Assembly: GCA_036346225.1 (NCBI GenBank)
Contig: JARFIW010001186.1
Coordinates: 879,501-943,500 of the forward strand
From: Platerodrilus igneus
Lineage: Eukaryota > Arthropoda > Insecta > Coleoptera > Lycidae
Direction of reading: 5' to 3'
Length of the DNA stretch: 64,000 bases
Shown here: positions 20,134-32,134 of the stretch, in pieces
Position numbering within the stretch: position 1 is the first letter of the stretch
How the letters are laid out: every line of letters begins with the position of its first letter
The notes under the pieces: generated by a model
Databases searched by the model: none
What the model saw: the letters and a program-made list of their open reading frames with translations, nothing else
What the model was told of the DNA's origin: nothing
Position numbers and translations under genes: made by a program

Positions 20134-22764
20134 TTAAATTACACGCATGGCTAGAAATGGTGATGATGTGATGCCGTATGTAACAGTGTTTAGCTGATAA
20201 TCAATAACAGACTCCGAGGACTTAAATCTCCAAACTATACGTTGATAGTCTCGATGGCTAGTAGAAATAAGAATCTGTCTATACATTTGCTTAATGTCCG
20301 CAGTTAAAACTACAGAATGTAAACGAAAGTGTAATAACAACTCCATGATATCTTTTTGAAGAGGGGGGCCTGCGAGTAAATGATCATTTAAAGACCCTCC
20401 ACTTTGAGCGCTGGCTGAAGCATCAAATACGACACAAAGTTTTGTAGTTGTACTGTCTGGTTTGAACACAGAGTGATGTGGTATGTAATATACCGGCGAT
20501 AATGTAGACGATCGAGTTGAATCCGATAAAATGCGAGACATGCGACCATTATCGATATAATCCTGCATAAATTCTCTGTACGAATTATACAGTTGAGGAT
20601 TTATTTCCAAACGGCGTTCTAGTGAAAGAAATCTTTGAAGTGCTATTTCCCGAGAGCCAGCAAATAGCGGTTCAGGACCATTGAAAGGTAACAAAACAAT
20701 AAAACGACCGGTGTCATCCTGCTTGTGAGTGTCCACAAAATGCCTTTCACAAATTTCCGCATGAAGAGATAGTTTGTTAGAATCTGGAATATTTTCCAGT
20801 TCCCAAAATCGAGTAATGTTAGCATCTTCTACAAGTGCAGCTAATGATATACGAGATGTAACAGAAGAAAGAACCTTCTCTGTTAATATCCACCCAAAGG
20901 TAGTGTGAATTGCCACGGGTTCTTCTGGTGAACCAATGCGAGTTGCATTTAATAAAACACGCGCGAACAAATCTGCACCTAACAATAAATCGATATGGCT
21001 AGGTTGGTAGAAGTCCGAATCTGCTAAATCTAATCCGACTATGTGAGACCAACTATTTGGTGAGATCCTCGATGAAGGAAGGTTTCCACAAATGTCTGGT
21101 AAAACAAAACAATCAATGCTGTACTCTGGAACAGTTTTACCTTGAGGGCTAATTTTACACGATACTTGTCCATACGCATGGGAAGCAGACAGACCTAAGC
21201 CTTCAACCTTCATTGAAATATTCGATTTTCTTAAACCTAAGCGTCGACAACACTTATAAGTCATGAAATTTTCCATTGATGCACTATCTACAAGTGCTCT
21301 TACTGTCTGAACTTTACTAAACCCAACTGTAATTGAAATTCTTGCGGTGCCTAATAATGTCATTGTGTTGGACGATCTAGATGATAACAACATACTTGTA
21401 GTAGTGTTGCAGGTGGGTTCGGGAAGTTGATCTGTTGCCTGAGTGATTGCAGGTTTCTGAGCAACTGTAGGGTTTTCAAAGTGCAATAAAGTATGATGAC
21501 CCCTTGCACACTTTTTACAAACAAGTTTGGAAGAACAGCGTGTAACCATATGAGAGTTGCGAAGACAATTAATACATAAGTGTTTGTCTTTAACAAAGTT
21601 ATACCGGTCTTGTGGCGATTTATTCAAAAACCTTTCACATTGGTATAAGTTACGAGTACCACTGCAAAGACTGAATTTCTGAGTGAATGAAGTTGTTACG
21701 AATGACTTTCGAACTTGGGGTTTTGAATATTCAAAGGAACGTTTTGAAGGTACACTAGATGATATGGTTTGTTTAATGGACGTATTAAATTTGGACGGTG
21801 TATCAGAAACAACTATATTGCTAATTTCTAATGCCTTGCAATGTTTTTCTAGAAATAATTTTAATTGATCATAAGATGGAATGTCTGATGTATTTTCTAA
21901 CTCAAATGTTTTCAAAAGAATTGTGTCTACCTTTTTTGATAACAAATTAAACAATACGAAGTCAAGCAAATCAATCTTAGTTTGACGTAAGCTTGACAGA
22001 TTTTCCGTAAAGCAATTAAGCAATTCTCTTAAATCTGTATGTGAATTAGATTTTGCTTTTGGTGACGATTCTAAAGCATTCCAATCCGTGTTTGCAATTA
22101 AACGTTTTATATTAAACCTCTCCACAATAATTGAATAAGCTAGCATATAATTATTATTCGAAATTTGCAAATGTCTAATGAGTTCTCTAGACTTAAAATC
22201 CAACGCATCAATTAAAAAATAGAACTTTTCGATCGGTAGCAATTGATTATTTTCATGAACTAAATTATTAAAAAACTGAATAAACTCTTGGAAATGTTCT
22301 ATTTTTCCAGAAAAATTTTTCATTTCTATACGAGGGAGTCGAATGTTACTACACGAGTTAATGCCACTTATATTTTCAGTCAAGCCTTTTTCAGCAGTGG
22401 ATATATTATCAAATTGCGCTTTAATAATTTTAATGTTTAACAAAGACCTATCTATTTCAATTCTTAGTGTTGTAATTTCATTTAATAATTGCGAGTTATC
22501 CTCATCCAAGATGCACGTTTTATAAGCAGTATCTACATCGTTTTTGATATCAAAGGCGCTTTCAGCCATAATATTAACAGAAATACAATTGCCTTTAATA
22601 TGCTCCAATTTATATATCGCATCAGACATATCAGATAATCTATCGAGTGCCGCCTTTAAATCTACAATTAATCTATCTGATGAAATATGTGCCATCCTAA
22701 CGAACAAGGTTACTAATATGGATTTTATATTGATTTCAGCTACAAAAACCAAGGGTTTGTTCAC
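20134..22764 (-). CDS. gag-pol: BEL gag-protease and start of reverse transcriptase
   Basis: 876 codons. The N-terminal 300 residues are Gag-like with a DUF1759-type region (IRLPRIEMKNFSG, about residue 141 on). Two cysteine/histidine knuckles lie near residues 395-430 (CINCLRNSHMVTRC and CKKCARGHHTLLHF). The protease has ALVDSASMENFMT near residue 495, where BEL often has DSA or DSG. Reverse transcriptase begins near residue 750 with VYYIPHHSVFKP and KLCVVFDASA, then SLNDHLLAGPPLQ and the motif A region VVLTADIKQMYRQI. The frame stops at a TAA just before the YVDD block. Start: first ATG after the leader, with in-frame continuity. Confidence 0.92.
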   Translation of the reverse strand: MNKPLVFVAEINIKSILVTLFVRMAHISSDRLIVDLKAALDRLSDMSDAIYKLEHIKGNCISVNIMAESAFDIKNDVDTAYKTCILDEDNSQLLNEITTLRIEIDRSLLNIKIIKAQFDNISTAEKGLTENISGINSCSNIRLPRIEMKNFSGKIEHFQEFIQFFNNLVHENNQLLPIEKFYFLIDALDFKSRELIRHLQISNNNYMLAYSIIVERFNIKRLIANTDWNALESSPKAKSNSHTDLRELLNCFTENLSSLRQTKIDLLDFVLFNLLSKKVDTILLKTFELENTSDIPSYDQLKLFLEKHCKALEISNIVVSDTPSKFNTSIKQTISSSVPSKRSFEYSKPQVRKSFVTTSFTQKFSLCSGTRNLYQCERFLNKSPQDRYNFVKDKHLCINCLRNSHMVTRCSSKLVCKKCARGHHTLLHFENPTVAQKPAITQATDQLPEPTCNTTTSMLLSSRSSNTMTLLGTARISITVGFSKVQTVRALVDSASMENFMTYKCCRRLGLRKSNISMKVEGLGLSASHAYGQVSCKISPQGKTVPEYSIDCFVLPDICGNLPSSRISPNSWSHIVGLDLADSDFYQPSHIDLLLGADLFARVLLNATRIGSPEEPVAIHTTFGWILTEKVLSSVTSRISLAALVEDANITRFWELENIPDSNKLSLHAEICERHFVDTHKQDDTGRFIVLLPFNGPEPLFAGSREIALQRFLSLERRLEINPQLYNSYREFMQDYIDNGRMSRILSDSTRSSTLSPVYYIPHHSVFKPDSTTTKLCVVFDASASAQSGGSLNDHLLAGPPLQKDIMELLLHFRLHSVVLTADIKQMYRQILISTSHRDYQRIVWRFKSSESVIDYQLNTVTYGITSSPFLAMRVI

Positions 22765-23260
22765 CTAATAATAGGATATACCAAAGGTAGTGTTGAACTA
22801 CCTGTTAAGCAAGAATTTTCACTACAACGTGCCTAACGGGAGATTGCAAGTTTCAATATAACAATGAGCAAAGGGTTATGCTACCCGGTTTTACGAATAC
22901 CTGAATTCTCTAGCGAACTTGAATTACAAGTTTAAAGTAACTGTACTGCTTAAACACCTTTTTCTGACCACAAATTCTTACGCTAAACTATCCCTAAAAT
23001 TTACAAAGATTTGTCATTTTTTAAGGCTTTATAAGATTCTGTATCAGTACAAAATTTCAAATTTAATGCGAAATTGCATCTACTATAAGTTAGTTTACAC
23101 AATTGACTATGATACTAGTGGTGTGACTACACTTTTACTCTAAAATGCGGTCAACCCCTAATTTAAGCGAAGAGCAATTAACAATGTAGTTAAAATGAAT
23201 GCCAAAAATGCCAATAATAAACCAATTAATAAGCAAAATATTTGCTCAAAGGACCAAAAA
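22765..23260 (-). other. BEL leader (5' untranslated region)
   Basis: 496 bp between the 5' LTR and gag. Next to the LTR the minus strand reads TTTTTGGTCCTTTGAGC, where the primer-binding site must lie; I do not name the tRNA. A 74-codon frame on the plus strand (22919-23143) has no family features. Confidence 0.7.
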
Positions 23261-23503
23261 TGTTAATTTGCATTTACAATCACACAAAGGAAATGGTAAT
23301 TTAAAGGAATGTATCACCTACCTTTCACTGGTTGTAGTTGTTGATTGTACTTGCACTGCTATCAAATAATTATGGACTGTATAATGTTCACTAATTGTTG
23401 CTAATTATTGATGCTCGATGCACCGAACTAAATCACGAACCAAAGACAGTAGCGAGCACGAAATTGAATAGCGTCCACTCGTAGATTACCAACCCTTTTA
23501 TGT
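23261..23503 (-). repeat. BEL 5' LTR, truncated
   Basis: Identical to 17051-17293 except one base (G against C at about 23411). It ends abruptly at 23503 where the missing U3 part should begin. The flanking DNA (TCGGAAACGGCGGCATC) is unrelated. Confidence 0.88.
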
Positions 23504-26500
23504 CGGAAACGGCGGCATCCGCACATTTAAACGCACGCTCTATTAGTCAATTAACACCACGAAAGAATGCAGCTTTTTTAATAATTTGTATTTGTGTTTT
23601 AAATTCCTTCAAACATTGGTAAAGAATTGGAAAAAGAATTTTTTAAGTGGTTTCATAGAAAAATGGTGATAATGTTTTTTACAAACCGGAACTATTCTTT
23701 TAGTAATTTCACGAAGTGGAAGATCGTTTCTGCTTACGTTTCGAGCTTTGATATCATGCAAGTAGCAGCTCATTCTCAAGATGCCGAAGGTAAAACATTT
23801 TAAGTAATGCAGTTGAATCATTGCTAGTTACTGAATAATACCCACCGCGATGTTCAGCTCCAGTTAAATAATTGTATAATCATCACACCAAAAAAATCAA
23901 TTAGCGTATGCAAAAGCAAAAATTTCAGAATAAAACTATTCCAAGGGATTAAATTTGAGGTTTAAAATAAATTTAGCGAACATTTATTTTCCGACGCCCG
24001 CACCAACTAAATCAAGTTTTAAATAAACCGTTTTAACCTCTTGACTTACACAAGCGTATTCATAAGATATAAAAACTACCAACCTTTCTAGAATTAATAG
24101 AATTAAAGTTTTGTATTAAAAAAATGTCATCAAATTTTAAATCTAAACCACTTCTCGATCATGGAAAGCTTGTAACGTATTTTTTTATTCAGCTACTCTT
24201 TGCTTATTAATCTAAAATAATATCTCAATAAAATAAAAATATAATTTATAAATTTCTGAACACTAAAAATAATTCATAAAATTTACAATAGCATATGCGC
24301 TCCTTCGCTTTATAGGTCTAAGTCCTATAATAAGAATCGTCAAGTTGTCATTTCGGGTCACTTTTCTATCAGCGTCTGAACAGGTAAGCTGCTATCAGCG
24401 GCGTGGAAAAGTCAAGATGTTAGACAGGAACATGGCCTGTAATACGGTCCGCAAGAAGATATAATTGATTTAACCTTCGTGTCAGAATGTGGTTCTTGGC
24501 AGCGGTAGCGTGCAGATTTCATTTTGTGTTCCACCTGTAGCAGCTCAATAGATTCCTGCTGTCCGAAGAAATAGAGGTCCCCCGTCATTAAAACAGTTGG
24601 CATAATTAATTAAATAAATTTTATAAATGTTTTCCTCATAGTGCAATATCGTCAATATCGTATATATCGTACATGGTGCTGAAATGAAAATTTAGTTTGA
24701 GATTTGAAATACAAGAAAATTATAGGACGTATTTAATGAAGAATTGGTTTGGTTAAATAATGTTTTGTTCAGAAAATCTTTTATAGTTCCAGCGTTATAT
24801 TCATTCGTAATGATGTGTTTCCTGTTTTTGCATCACAGATGTTTATGGAATATTCCACATCTGATGTCATAAGTTCAATTTCTTTTGGTCGCACTGTACT
24901 TCGACATGTGAGTGATATTTAGTCCCTAATCCCAATTATAATTTTTTCAATGTTTTACGAAAGATGGAAGGTTGAAGTTTTACCTTGTTTTAGTTAACTT
25001 AAAAATTATTCAGAAAAAGAATGATTCCTTAATAAACTTGTAATCTTGCAAAATTTTAAAGATGGGTATGCAGTTTGCTTATCGTTGTTATTTCACAAAC
25101 AGATAGCGTTGACTACATTGAAAAAGTAGTTATTGACATATGATGTCAAAAATATCTAGCTATCCAATTTAAATATCACATGTTATTTTACGCTATTTCT
25201 AAAATATCTTTAGTAATTTTGAGGTCATGTAATTTGATTCTTAAACGTGATGAATTTTTTTTATACATATTAAGTAAAACTAACTCTATGTTGAAAGATG
25301 CAATTTTATAAGACGTTAAATAATTAAATTTAATTGTGAAGTCGATGTAGTACTACAGATGGCTAAAGATTAAAATATGTAATATAAATTATTAAGAAAG
25401 CTCAAACTTTATAGTAAATTTATTCAGAAATATTCAATTTAGAGATCTTTATGTTTTTTTTTTGAATACAGAACCATACTAATTTTCTGTTCTATAAACA
25501 TTTTAGTTGAAAAGATTATGATAAAACAAATCAAGTGAATTTAATTGAATAGAATCCATTTTTGCATAACTCTTTTATTATTAAAAATTCAAGTAAAATT
25601 TATAGGTCATTCATGAGCAAACATTGTGTCTAATGATAACAAATACCCTGGGTGTATACTTTTGGAACTTAAATTCTATTATATTATTTTTGGTGAATAT
25701 TTTTTTAAGAACATAAACGGTGTCCAAGTTGTGCATTTATTTGTTCACAGGTTAAACCGAGACATCTGTCAGACATCTGGTAATTGAGATTTTGGTAAGT
25801 GCTTTACAAGGGTGAAATTCAGGTTTTGTGGCTATATAAGCGGTGTAGATTTAAGGTTTCCGCATTCCCCTAATACAAGTACAGATAATTTTTGTAGGTT
25901 GTTGTATTGAAAAATACGGTGGCGCTCATTATCTACATTTTTGGTCAACAGACATCCCATGACCCAAGCTCATGATCTACCTAGAGCTAACACTCTACTA
26001 GCCGTTTATCTCTAAAGAGTTTTTCTTTTCCTCAAGCTGTTTTCCATCCAACTTTACCTTGGGCTTCCAATGTTAATAAGAAATTCTCGACCTTGTGATA
26101 TCAGGTAAGGGTTTTATAATATATGGTGGTCCAATTTGCTATCTGATATTCACGAAGAAATAATTTTGTGTGTACAAGCTATGAAAATAATTTAAAGTGA
26201 CATAATTACTCTTACTTCTTACATCCTGATATAATTTATAAAACATTGGGAATGCATACACATGTTTTAATTTAACAGCGCATCGGACACAAAGTAGAGT
26301 ATTATAATGCGTATGCAGCACTTTGAGAGACGATAGTATTATTATCATCAGAAAACGGTCGAGTATTGATGTTGTAAGTTTATTCACTCACCATCTGATA
26401 ATAATACTACTGGAACGTTTGAAGTTGCCAGGCAACAGAAAAACAAACGATTAAATGTAGAATGTCCAATTACTCATATCTTAGCTTCTCTTAAGGTATT

Positions 26501-26822
26501 AATTGTATGTTTCATCTGTTACTTCAAAGAGTTATTGACAACGTTGCAGGAAGCAAATGTGATATTAGATTTAATGTAAAATGAAAGGAAGTTATACGAC
26601 GGATGCAAAATTAAATGGCTTTGAAAGGACTCTACAATGATAGGAAAATACAAAATAGTGTATATCTATATATTTTACTATTTTACAATGCTTTTGTGAT
26701 TTTGGGCTTCTTCAAGAAATAAACAACAATATACTCCACATATGTAATGACCTATTTCTGCTATTTCTGGTGGACTCTAAAACGTATCAACTTTGTAAAA
26801 ACGCAGAATTGTTAGCAGGATG

Positions 26823-26829
<7 letters not shown>
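23504..26829. other. Unassigned region, possibly low-copy DNA
   Basis: No transposon protein recognised. Two minus-strand frames are slightly more protein-like than their surroundings: 23609-23821 (HDIKARNVSRNDLPLREITK) and 24412-24603 (GDLYFFGQQESIELLQ, in a GC-richer island at 24340-24600). I recognise neither, and no exon structure can be proved. The rest is AT-rich. This is the best place in the window to look for host sequence. Confidence 0.25.

Positions 26830-26866
<37 letters not shown>
26830..26866. repeat. (TA)n microsatellite
   Basis: About 18 TA units, with no recognised element on either side. Confidence 0.9.
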
Positions 26867-26867
<1 letters not shown>

Positions 26868-27439
26868 CTCATATTTAGACCAGGGTAGAAAATTAAATAA
26901 TCACATCAAATAATTTTAATCACCGTGTAGAAGCTTTGGGAAAAGGTACGCGTTATTAAAAAAACCGTGAAGCATAAAAATTCATTCGTTTTATTAAAAA
27001 TAAGAGATTTAAATTATTTATAAGACGCTTTATATAAAAGGAAGCAGTATTAGAAAACTCTACATGTAATTTAATTATTCCTAGTAAAGAAACAAAGAGA
27101 AATTATGTGCAAAATTTATATTAATTAACTCTATTTTAAGTAACCGGTATTAAACAAAATGTACTGATAATAATTGAATATTTAATTAGGATTCACTAAA
27201 AATTAAAGGGTATTATTTTAATTGGAGTTAATTGAACCGTTAGTAACAGACAATATCTATAAAAACTTGTAAAAACCCAATAAAATACCATGAAATAAAG
27301 CTCTGAGAATTAATATTATGTTTGAACACCTGCGTATTTTTAAAAGGCTCATTCTGCGTAAATGTTGCAGATAATTAATGGTTACAAAGAATCTTGGAGA
27401 AACCGTGGCTTAATATTCACGGGAAGGCGCGATACGGGG
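26867..27439. other. Unassigned AT-rich DNA
   Basis: Nothing recognised. Confidence 0.3.
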
Positions 27440-28372
27440 TTATTTAACCCAGATAGTCCACATGGACTGAAATAATCGATAATAAGGAATATCAATTTGC
27501 ACTAATAAGAACAGGGTAGATAGAGACAGATAATATGCGCAAGACCGAGGCACATATAGTAAAAGGCGTAAGTAGAGCAATGTCATAGGGTTGCGATTGG
27601 TTGAAAGTAAAAGGCAAAATTTGAGAAGTAAAAATAACATTTCTGTATAAAATTCAATTAGTTATTTCCAGACGTTGCGTGCCGTGTCGAAATTTCTGAG
27701 ATTTAACTGGGGCGAGTGCAAAATTCGTAAAAATCGCATGCCGGGCTGCGGAATGGGAACATAGCATGCGAAATTCTTTAGAATTGTCCGTTTTGAGGAC
27801 TCGACCGACAGACAGGCTAACCTCTATATATACCCAGGGGAATATGAACAAGCTCTCTTAGATTTTCGACTTGATTCAATGCGTTAAACAGTGCTTTTTA
27901 GTTTTCCGAGTTTGATAGAATAATTTAAACAGTTTGCTCGTATATTTTGGTGATTTAAAAAACAGTTTGTTCTTTACGTGCTACAATGAATGTACTTTAG
28001 TGCACTTAGAAAAGAAGATACAAGGTAATAAAGTTAGTATCACTGTACTAATTAGTAAAAATTTGCAACGACGAATGAATACACAAAAGTAGGCAGTTTT
28101 GGCGTATATTGGTGAAAGAAGCATGAATTTCTTTGCTATTTTTCGGGGGTGTTAATAATTAAATGGTTCATAAACATGACTGGATCCACAAAACAAGGTT
28201 CAGATATACACAGATGAGTTCCGGAAAAGCCCTGAAACAACTTTAGATGAATGGTGGTGGAGAAAATTTTAAAAGCGTTGAGAATCAGAAGCCGTAAATA
28301 TAACCCAGTTGGAATGGTGTGATTAACAAAAGGGACGATGTACATTGAAGCTACGAGTGCAGTAACCTTCAG
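27440..28372 (+). mobile_element. LTR-like promoter region and first leader exon
   Basis: Noncoding. A TATA box (CTATATATACCC) at about 27824-27832 is followed by a purine-rich start region. Similar arrangements occur near 30011, 60166 and 62127, always 0.4-1 kb upstream of PBS-like leaders. A donor-like CAG/GTAAAT at 28371-28378 precedes an AT-rich intron-like stretch. I could not define LTR ends. Confidence 0.4.
27824..27832 (+). promoter_or_regulatory. TATA box of an LTR-like region
   Basis: CTATATATACCC in an otherwise less AT-rich stretch, upstream of the leader at 28877. Confidence 0.4.
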
Positions 28373-28876
28373 GTAAATTATACTATTTTGTTCGAACTTT
28401 GATATTTTGGTGTGTGTTGAATAACTTTATAATTGATTTACTTAAAATGGACAGTAGTGAAATTGTACTAACAACAGAATTTTAATTTTAAGGTGACATT
28501 TTCTTGTTTAAGTAGAAAGGGGTATTTAGTATTTATGTTCTGGATTATGATGAAAATTTGGGTATGTCTTTGAGCTCAATTAGACGAACCTGGTTAATTA
28601 ATTAACGTAAAGGGTGGAAGATGCTCCTTTGTACTCAGACTCTGGTCTGCATATATTGTTATAGCAATTAGTAGGCATCCTACAAGGACTTTAATTCTGG
28701 ATGCACATTAAAATGATAAAGATTTAATCTTGAAAATTTCTGATACTGAAATTTATGCTGAATTTTAATTTTGAAATTTTAATGTATTGTGAATATTGAT
28801 GTAAATAGAGTTAACGTTGATGTTTGTGGTAGGAATGTGTTTGTTTTTTTTTGAATGAGGATGAAGGTTTAACTAG
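28373..28876 (+). other. Possible intron in the retrotransposon leader
   Basis: It starts GTAAATTA and ends ACTAG, just before AGGAGCAGCCGAGGCG. Positions 28745-28875 match 40-165. Splicing is inferred from the donor and acceptor shape and its recurrence in other leaders. Confidence 0.35.
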
Positions 28877-29011
28877 AGGAGCAGCCGAGGCGATTAACAG
28901 AAGAAAGTCAATGGACCAACACAGTTAAGGTAATGAATAGCTTTTTGTAGGATTCACAGCATTCCTGACGCCCAATTCGTGAGGCTCGATTCTAATACAG
29001 GGAAACACAGT
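28877..29011 (+). mobile_element. LTR-retrotransposon leader with PBS-like segment
   Basis: Matches 171-230 and 1022-1217. A tRNA-Lys-like primer segment (TGACGCCCAATTCGTGAGGC) lies at 28966-28985. It ends in a (TA)n tract with no gag following. Confidence 0.6.
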
Positions 29012-29012
29012 A

Positions 29013-29060
<48 letters not shown>

Positions 29061-29251
29061 TGATATTCTTAACCTTTTATTATGATAATATAAGAATTCT
29101 AATTTTTTCTTGGGTATTAAGGTCTAATGAACTATGTAAATTTTCAATAGGATGATTTATTTTTTATTAAACTCCAAACGTTTCGGCTGAACATATTAGC
29201 CTTTTTCAATGGATATTCATGTCTGAAAGTAGAATTACATAACTAACCAAA

Positions 29252-29282
<31 letters not shown>
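29012..29282 (-). mobile_element. Solo PLE pseudo-LTR between (TA)n tracts
   Basis: TA tracts at 29012-29055 and 29256-29282 enclose ~200 bp nearly identical to 34150-34345, the 5' pseudo-LTR of the minus-strand PLE. On the minus strand it holds a decayed hammerhead: GGCT...AGCCGAAACG fits stem II plus the GAAA box, but TTGAAAA stands where CTGATGA is required. Confidence 0.7.
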
Positions 29283-29284
<2 letters not shown>

Positions 29285-30548
29285 CTGTGATAAGGGGTTG
29301 TTTAAGGGTGTACTTTATAGTAAAAGTCGTTTAGGAATTAGAAATTATCATAGGAAGCAGAAAACTGAATTTATTTAGTAAAAAAATTGAGAAATGGAGA
29401 TAGTTTGTAAATAGTATGCAGTCAACACCCTGTATATAAAGTATAAGTAGTTTTAAGCGGCGCAAATAGACACACAAAGACGCATAGTTAGTGTAGAAAT
29501 AAGGAATACATGCATTAGGTAAATAGTAAATATTTAACACCCTGTAGATAGAGTTTTAGTTAATTTAGGTAAGGCAAATAAAGATATTTTTCAGTGGAAG
29601 CACGCGTATTTATAAGTAAACATAATAAAGTGTAATTAAACACGCACTCAAAAAAGTTCCAAACAATTAGGTTAATACGGAGATAAGAAATAGAGCTACG
29701 AGAAGCATAGTGTAAATGCGTACAAGTAGTTAATAATTGTGATAAAGAGAGGTGATTAAAAATTGCGTAAATAACAGGCAGATATGAAAATTAAAAGTCG
29801 AATTGCATCAGTTGTTTATGTACGACATGGAAAAGCAATTAGATTCGTCAAAACACCGCATGTTTGATAACAAGGCACCTGCGAGCAGGCCACAATTATT
29901 TGAAAGCAAATAATGTTACATCAGAAACTACTTTAAATGCAAAGATTTGATTGGTTAAAATTAGTGACGAGCGTGTAGACCATACCCACTGACGGAGTAG
30001 GAGATCAATGATATATTAACAGGGACAGTGATAACGAACTCAGTTTTCAACTCAACAAAGGGCGAGGTGCGCCACTCTGAAACAAAGTGTGATACGTAAT
30101 AATAATTTAAAGTGCAAATTGTATAAGTGCGACTAAGATGAAAATTATGATTGCCGATTAAACGTAAGTAGATTTTGGGAATTTATTTAAACTAAAACAT
30201 AATAATAATAGAGCTTTCAAGTTCGGGGAGAAGAATAATAATACAATTTCTAAGTCTGGGGAAATTGATGAGAATAAATTCTGAGAACAAGTAATAAATC
30301 GAAATGAGACGACAATAATTTGGGGTACATAAGTCTAAGTTTAATAATTGGTAGTTCAGAGGGTGATAACAATAATTTAAATGCAATGGTTCAAGCGTGT
30401 GAATAGACAATATTTCGAATGGGCATGTAATAATCCTGAATTGGGGAAAAATAATTTTTATTCAAATGGATGGTAGAATGCATGGAAAATATTAGCTGAT
30501 AATGAATGCGTCAGTTGCGAGAAGGAAATAGCGAAGAAAATAGACCAG
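29283..30548 (+). mobile_element. LTR-element 3' end and LTR-like DNA
   Basis: 29284-29440 resembles 61471-61628: both begin TGCTGTG after a (TA)n tract and share CAAC(A/G)CCCTGTATATAAA. A TATA-like ATATATTA lies at 30011-30018. A donor-like CAGGTTAG occurs at about 30546. No coding frame is present, so leader and 3' end are joined through (TA)n as in a non-autonomous element. Confidence 0.4.
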
Positions 30549-31183
30549 GTTAGATTTTTAGTTATAAGACATTATTTTTCTATTTTTTTATTTGAATTTT
30601 GAATTTGCTTAATATAAATGAATGTGAGGAAGTCAACAAAACAGAGAACTTGCATACGTATAAATGGCGTTATATGATAAAGAGGTTTTGAACGTTCCAC
30701 ACTTCTTTTATAAAAACAATAGGTTTTTTGGTGACTTTAGATTTGATTAACAAGTATATGATTTTTGATAAATGAGATTTACAACACTAATTAATTGAAA
30801 AGTGTATTTTAAATAATTTACAAAAACTGTACATAATATTTGTTTCATTATATAGAATCGAATTAACTTCATTTTATAATTTTAAATAAATGCTAGTCGA
30901 GGTCATAAGATAAAGTTAATGGGAGTGATTTGAAAATCTAAACAATAAAGGAGGAGCAATAAGTTGAATACGCCATTGATAACGAGTAAGGCGGTAACAT
31001 ATCAAATTTTGTTATTGGTCGACAAGGTCGGTTCAAGATAAAATCCAGTTAAGTTCCTGGAGGGAGTTCATAGCAATATTTATACGACAGCCCAACGTCC
31101 AAGATTGATAAATCCAGTTAATACATAGCAATATTTATATGTCGACCAAATGATGGGGCGCAAATAATTTAGGGATCATAGCA
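30549..31183 (+). mobile_element. Possible leader intron and degenerate leader
   Basis: An intron-like stretch to about 30950 precedes GAGGAGCAA, similar to the acceptor context of the other copies. 31060-31183 has two leader-like repeats (CATAGCAATATTTATA, with CAGCCCAACGTCC and GATGGGGCGC) and ends at ATATATAT. Confidence 0.35.
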
Positions 31184-31210
31184 ATATATATCATATTTTT
31201 GTTTGATGCA
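31184..31210 (+). repeat. 27-bp direct repeat, left copy
   Basis: Identical over 27 bases to 37301-37327. It is a possible target-site duplication around the 31.2-37.3 kb block. Confidence 0.6.
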
Positions 31211-31685
31211 AACAGTTTCTTACCTCAAATATAAGATTACCAATAATTAAGTTGCCTACACAATTATTTGGTTTCAATAATGTCAATCCATATCTTGCTA
31301 GGATTATATAAAAGTTTAAAATTTTTTTTATTTATGTGCACTATTTGGTTTGTATACATTGAATGATTCTTATATATTTTATTTTTATAGTACAGCTATA
31401 TGGCTGTTTGTCAAGTGCTAAAAAATTTTTTTTGTATTTATTTTTGCATTTTAATACTGGGTAATATTTAAATTTGTACACATCTAATTTCTAAACTATA
31501 AATTACTCTGTGTTAGTTAAGGTGTTGTATGATAACAAATGAATTGAAATATTTAATATCAGCATGTTTTAGTTTATCCTTATCAATTGCACTTTGAGTT
31601 AACATTATTTATAGGTATACTTTTATGTATGTATATTTTTCATACAGAATATATTAATTTGAACCTTATTCTAGTGGGGGTTTCC

Positions 31686-32134
31686 TTATTTTATGATATT
31701 GTGATATATTTTACTTAGATTTTGTACATCTGAGCGGTCATTAATAGCAGTGGGATGTTTTAATATATATATCATTTCTAGGTACTCTCTTTTTCTTTTA
31801 TTGTGTTCAATTTTTAAAATTTTTGTTTCGTTGTAATTAAATTTGTGTTTTTCATGGACTTCGTGTTTAGTTAAAGCTGTTTTATTTGTTTTATCATATT
31901 TGTGTCCGTTAAATCTGCTTTCAGGTATTGTATGCTTTGACCGATATAAACATGTTTGCAATTTACTTGGCATGATATCTTATATATTGTATGTGTTTTC
32001 TTATTTTGAGGTGTTTCATCTTTTAGCTTACTGTAGCATTTATTTATTAGATTGATTCCTTTATAGGCTATTTTAAGATTGTGTTTGTTTAGTAATTTTT
32101 GAAAATTTTCGGATAGGTTTGGTATATATGGCAT
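31686..32134 (-). pseudogene. PLE GIY-YIG endonuclease, frameshifted
   Basis: Two overlapping frames. The upstream one (32134-31871) carries YKISCQVNCKHVYIGQSIQYLKA, where Y-I and YIG give the GIY-YIG signature. The downstream one (31973-31686) continues with RFNGHKYDKTNKTALTKH, an H-x-H-K-F-type metal-site region (EVHEKHKFNYNETKIL), and the catalytic-region Glu (KREYLEMIYI). One frameshift near 31920-31935 separates them. The domain nicks DNA for target-primed copying. Confidence 0.85.

Larger units (their letters stand above)
17051..23503 (-). mobile_element. BEL/Pao retrotransposon, minus strand
   Basis: A 3' LTR at 17051-17410 and a truncated 5' LTR at 23261-23503 enclose gag, protease, reverse transcriptase, RNase H and integrase in BEL order. 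On the minus strand a purine run (GGTGGGCGGAA) precedes the 3' LTR, which begins TGTTAAGG. The two LTRs show one difference over the 243 shared bases, so the insertion is young. The 5' LTR lacks about 117 bp of its U3 end, and the coding part has one in-frame stop and about three frameshifts. Confidence 0.92.

Noticed and set aside
20643..20825. Small frames on either strand inside 20134-22764
   Set aside because: All lie within the long BEL gag-pol frame and show no family motif.
31843..32055. Plus-strand frames within 31.7-34.2 kb with hydrophobic stretches
   Set aside because: They are antisense to the minus-strand PLE proteins; the membrane-like stretches come from complementing Lys/Asn-rich codons.
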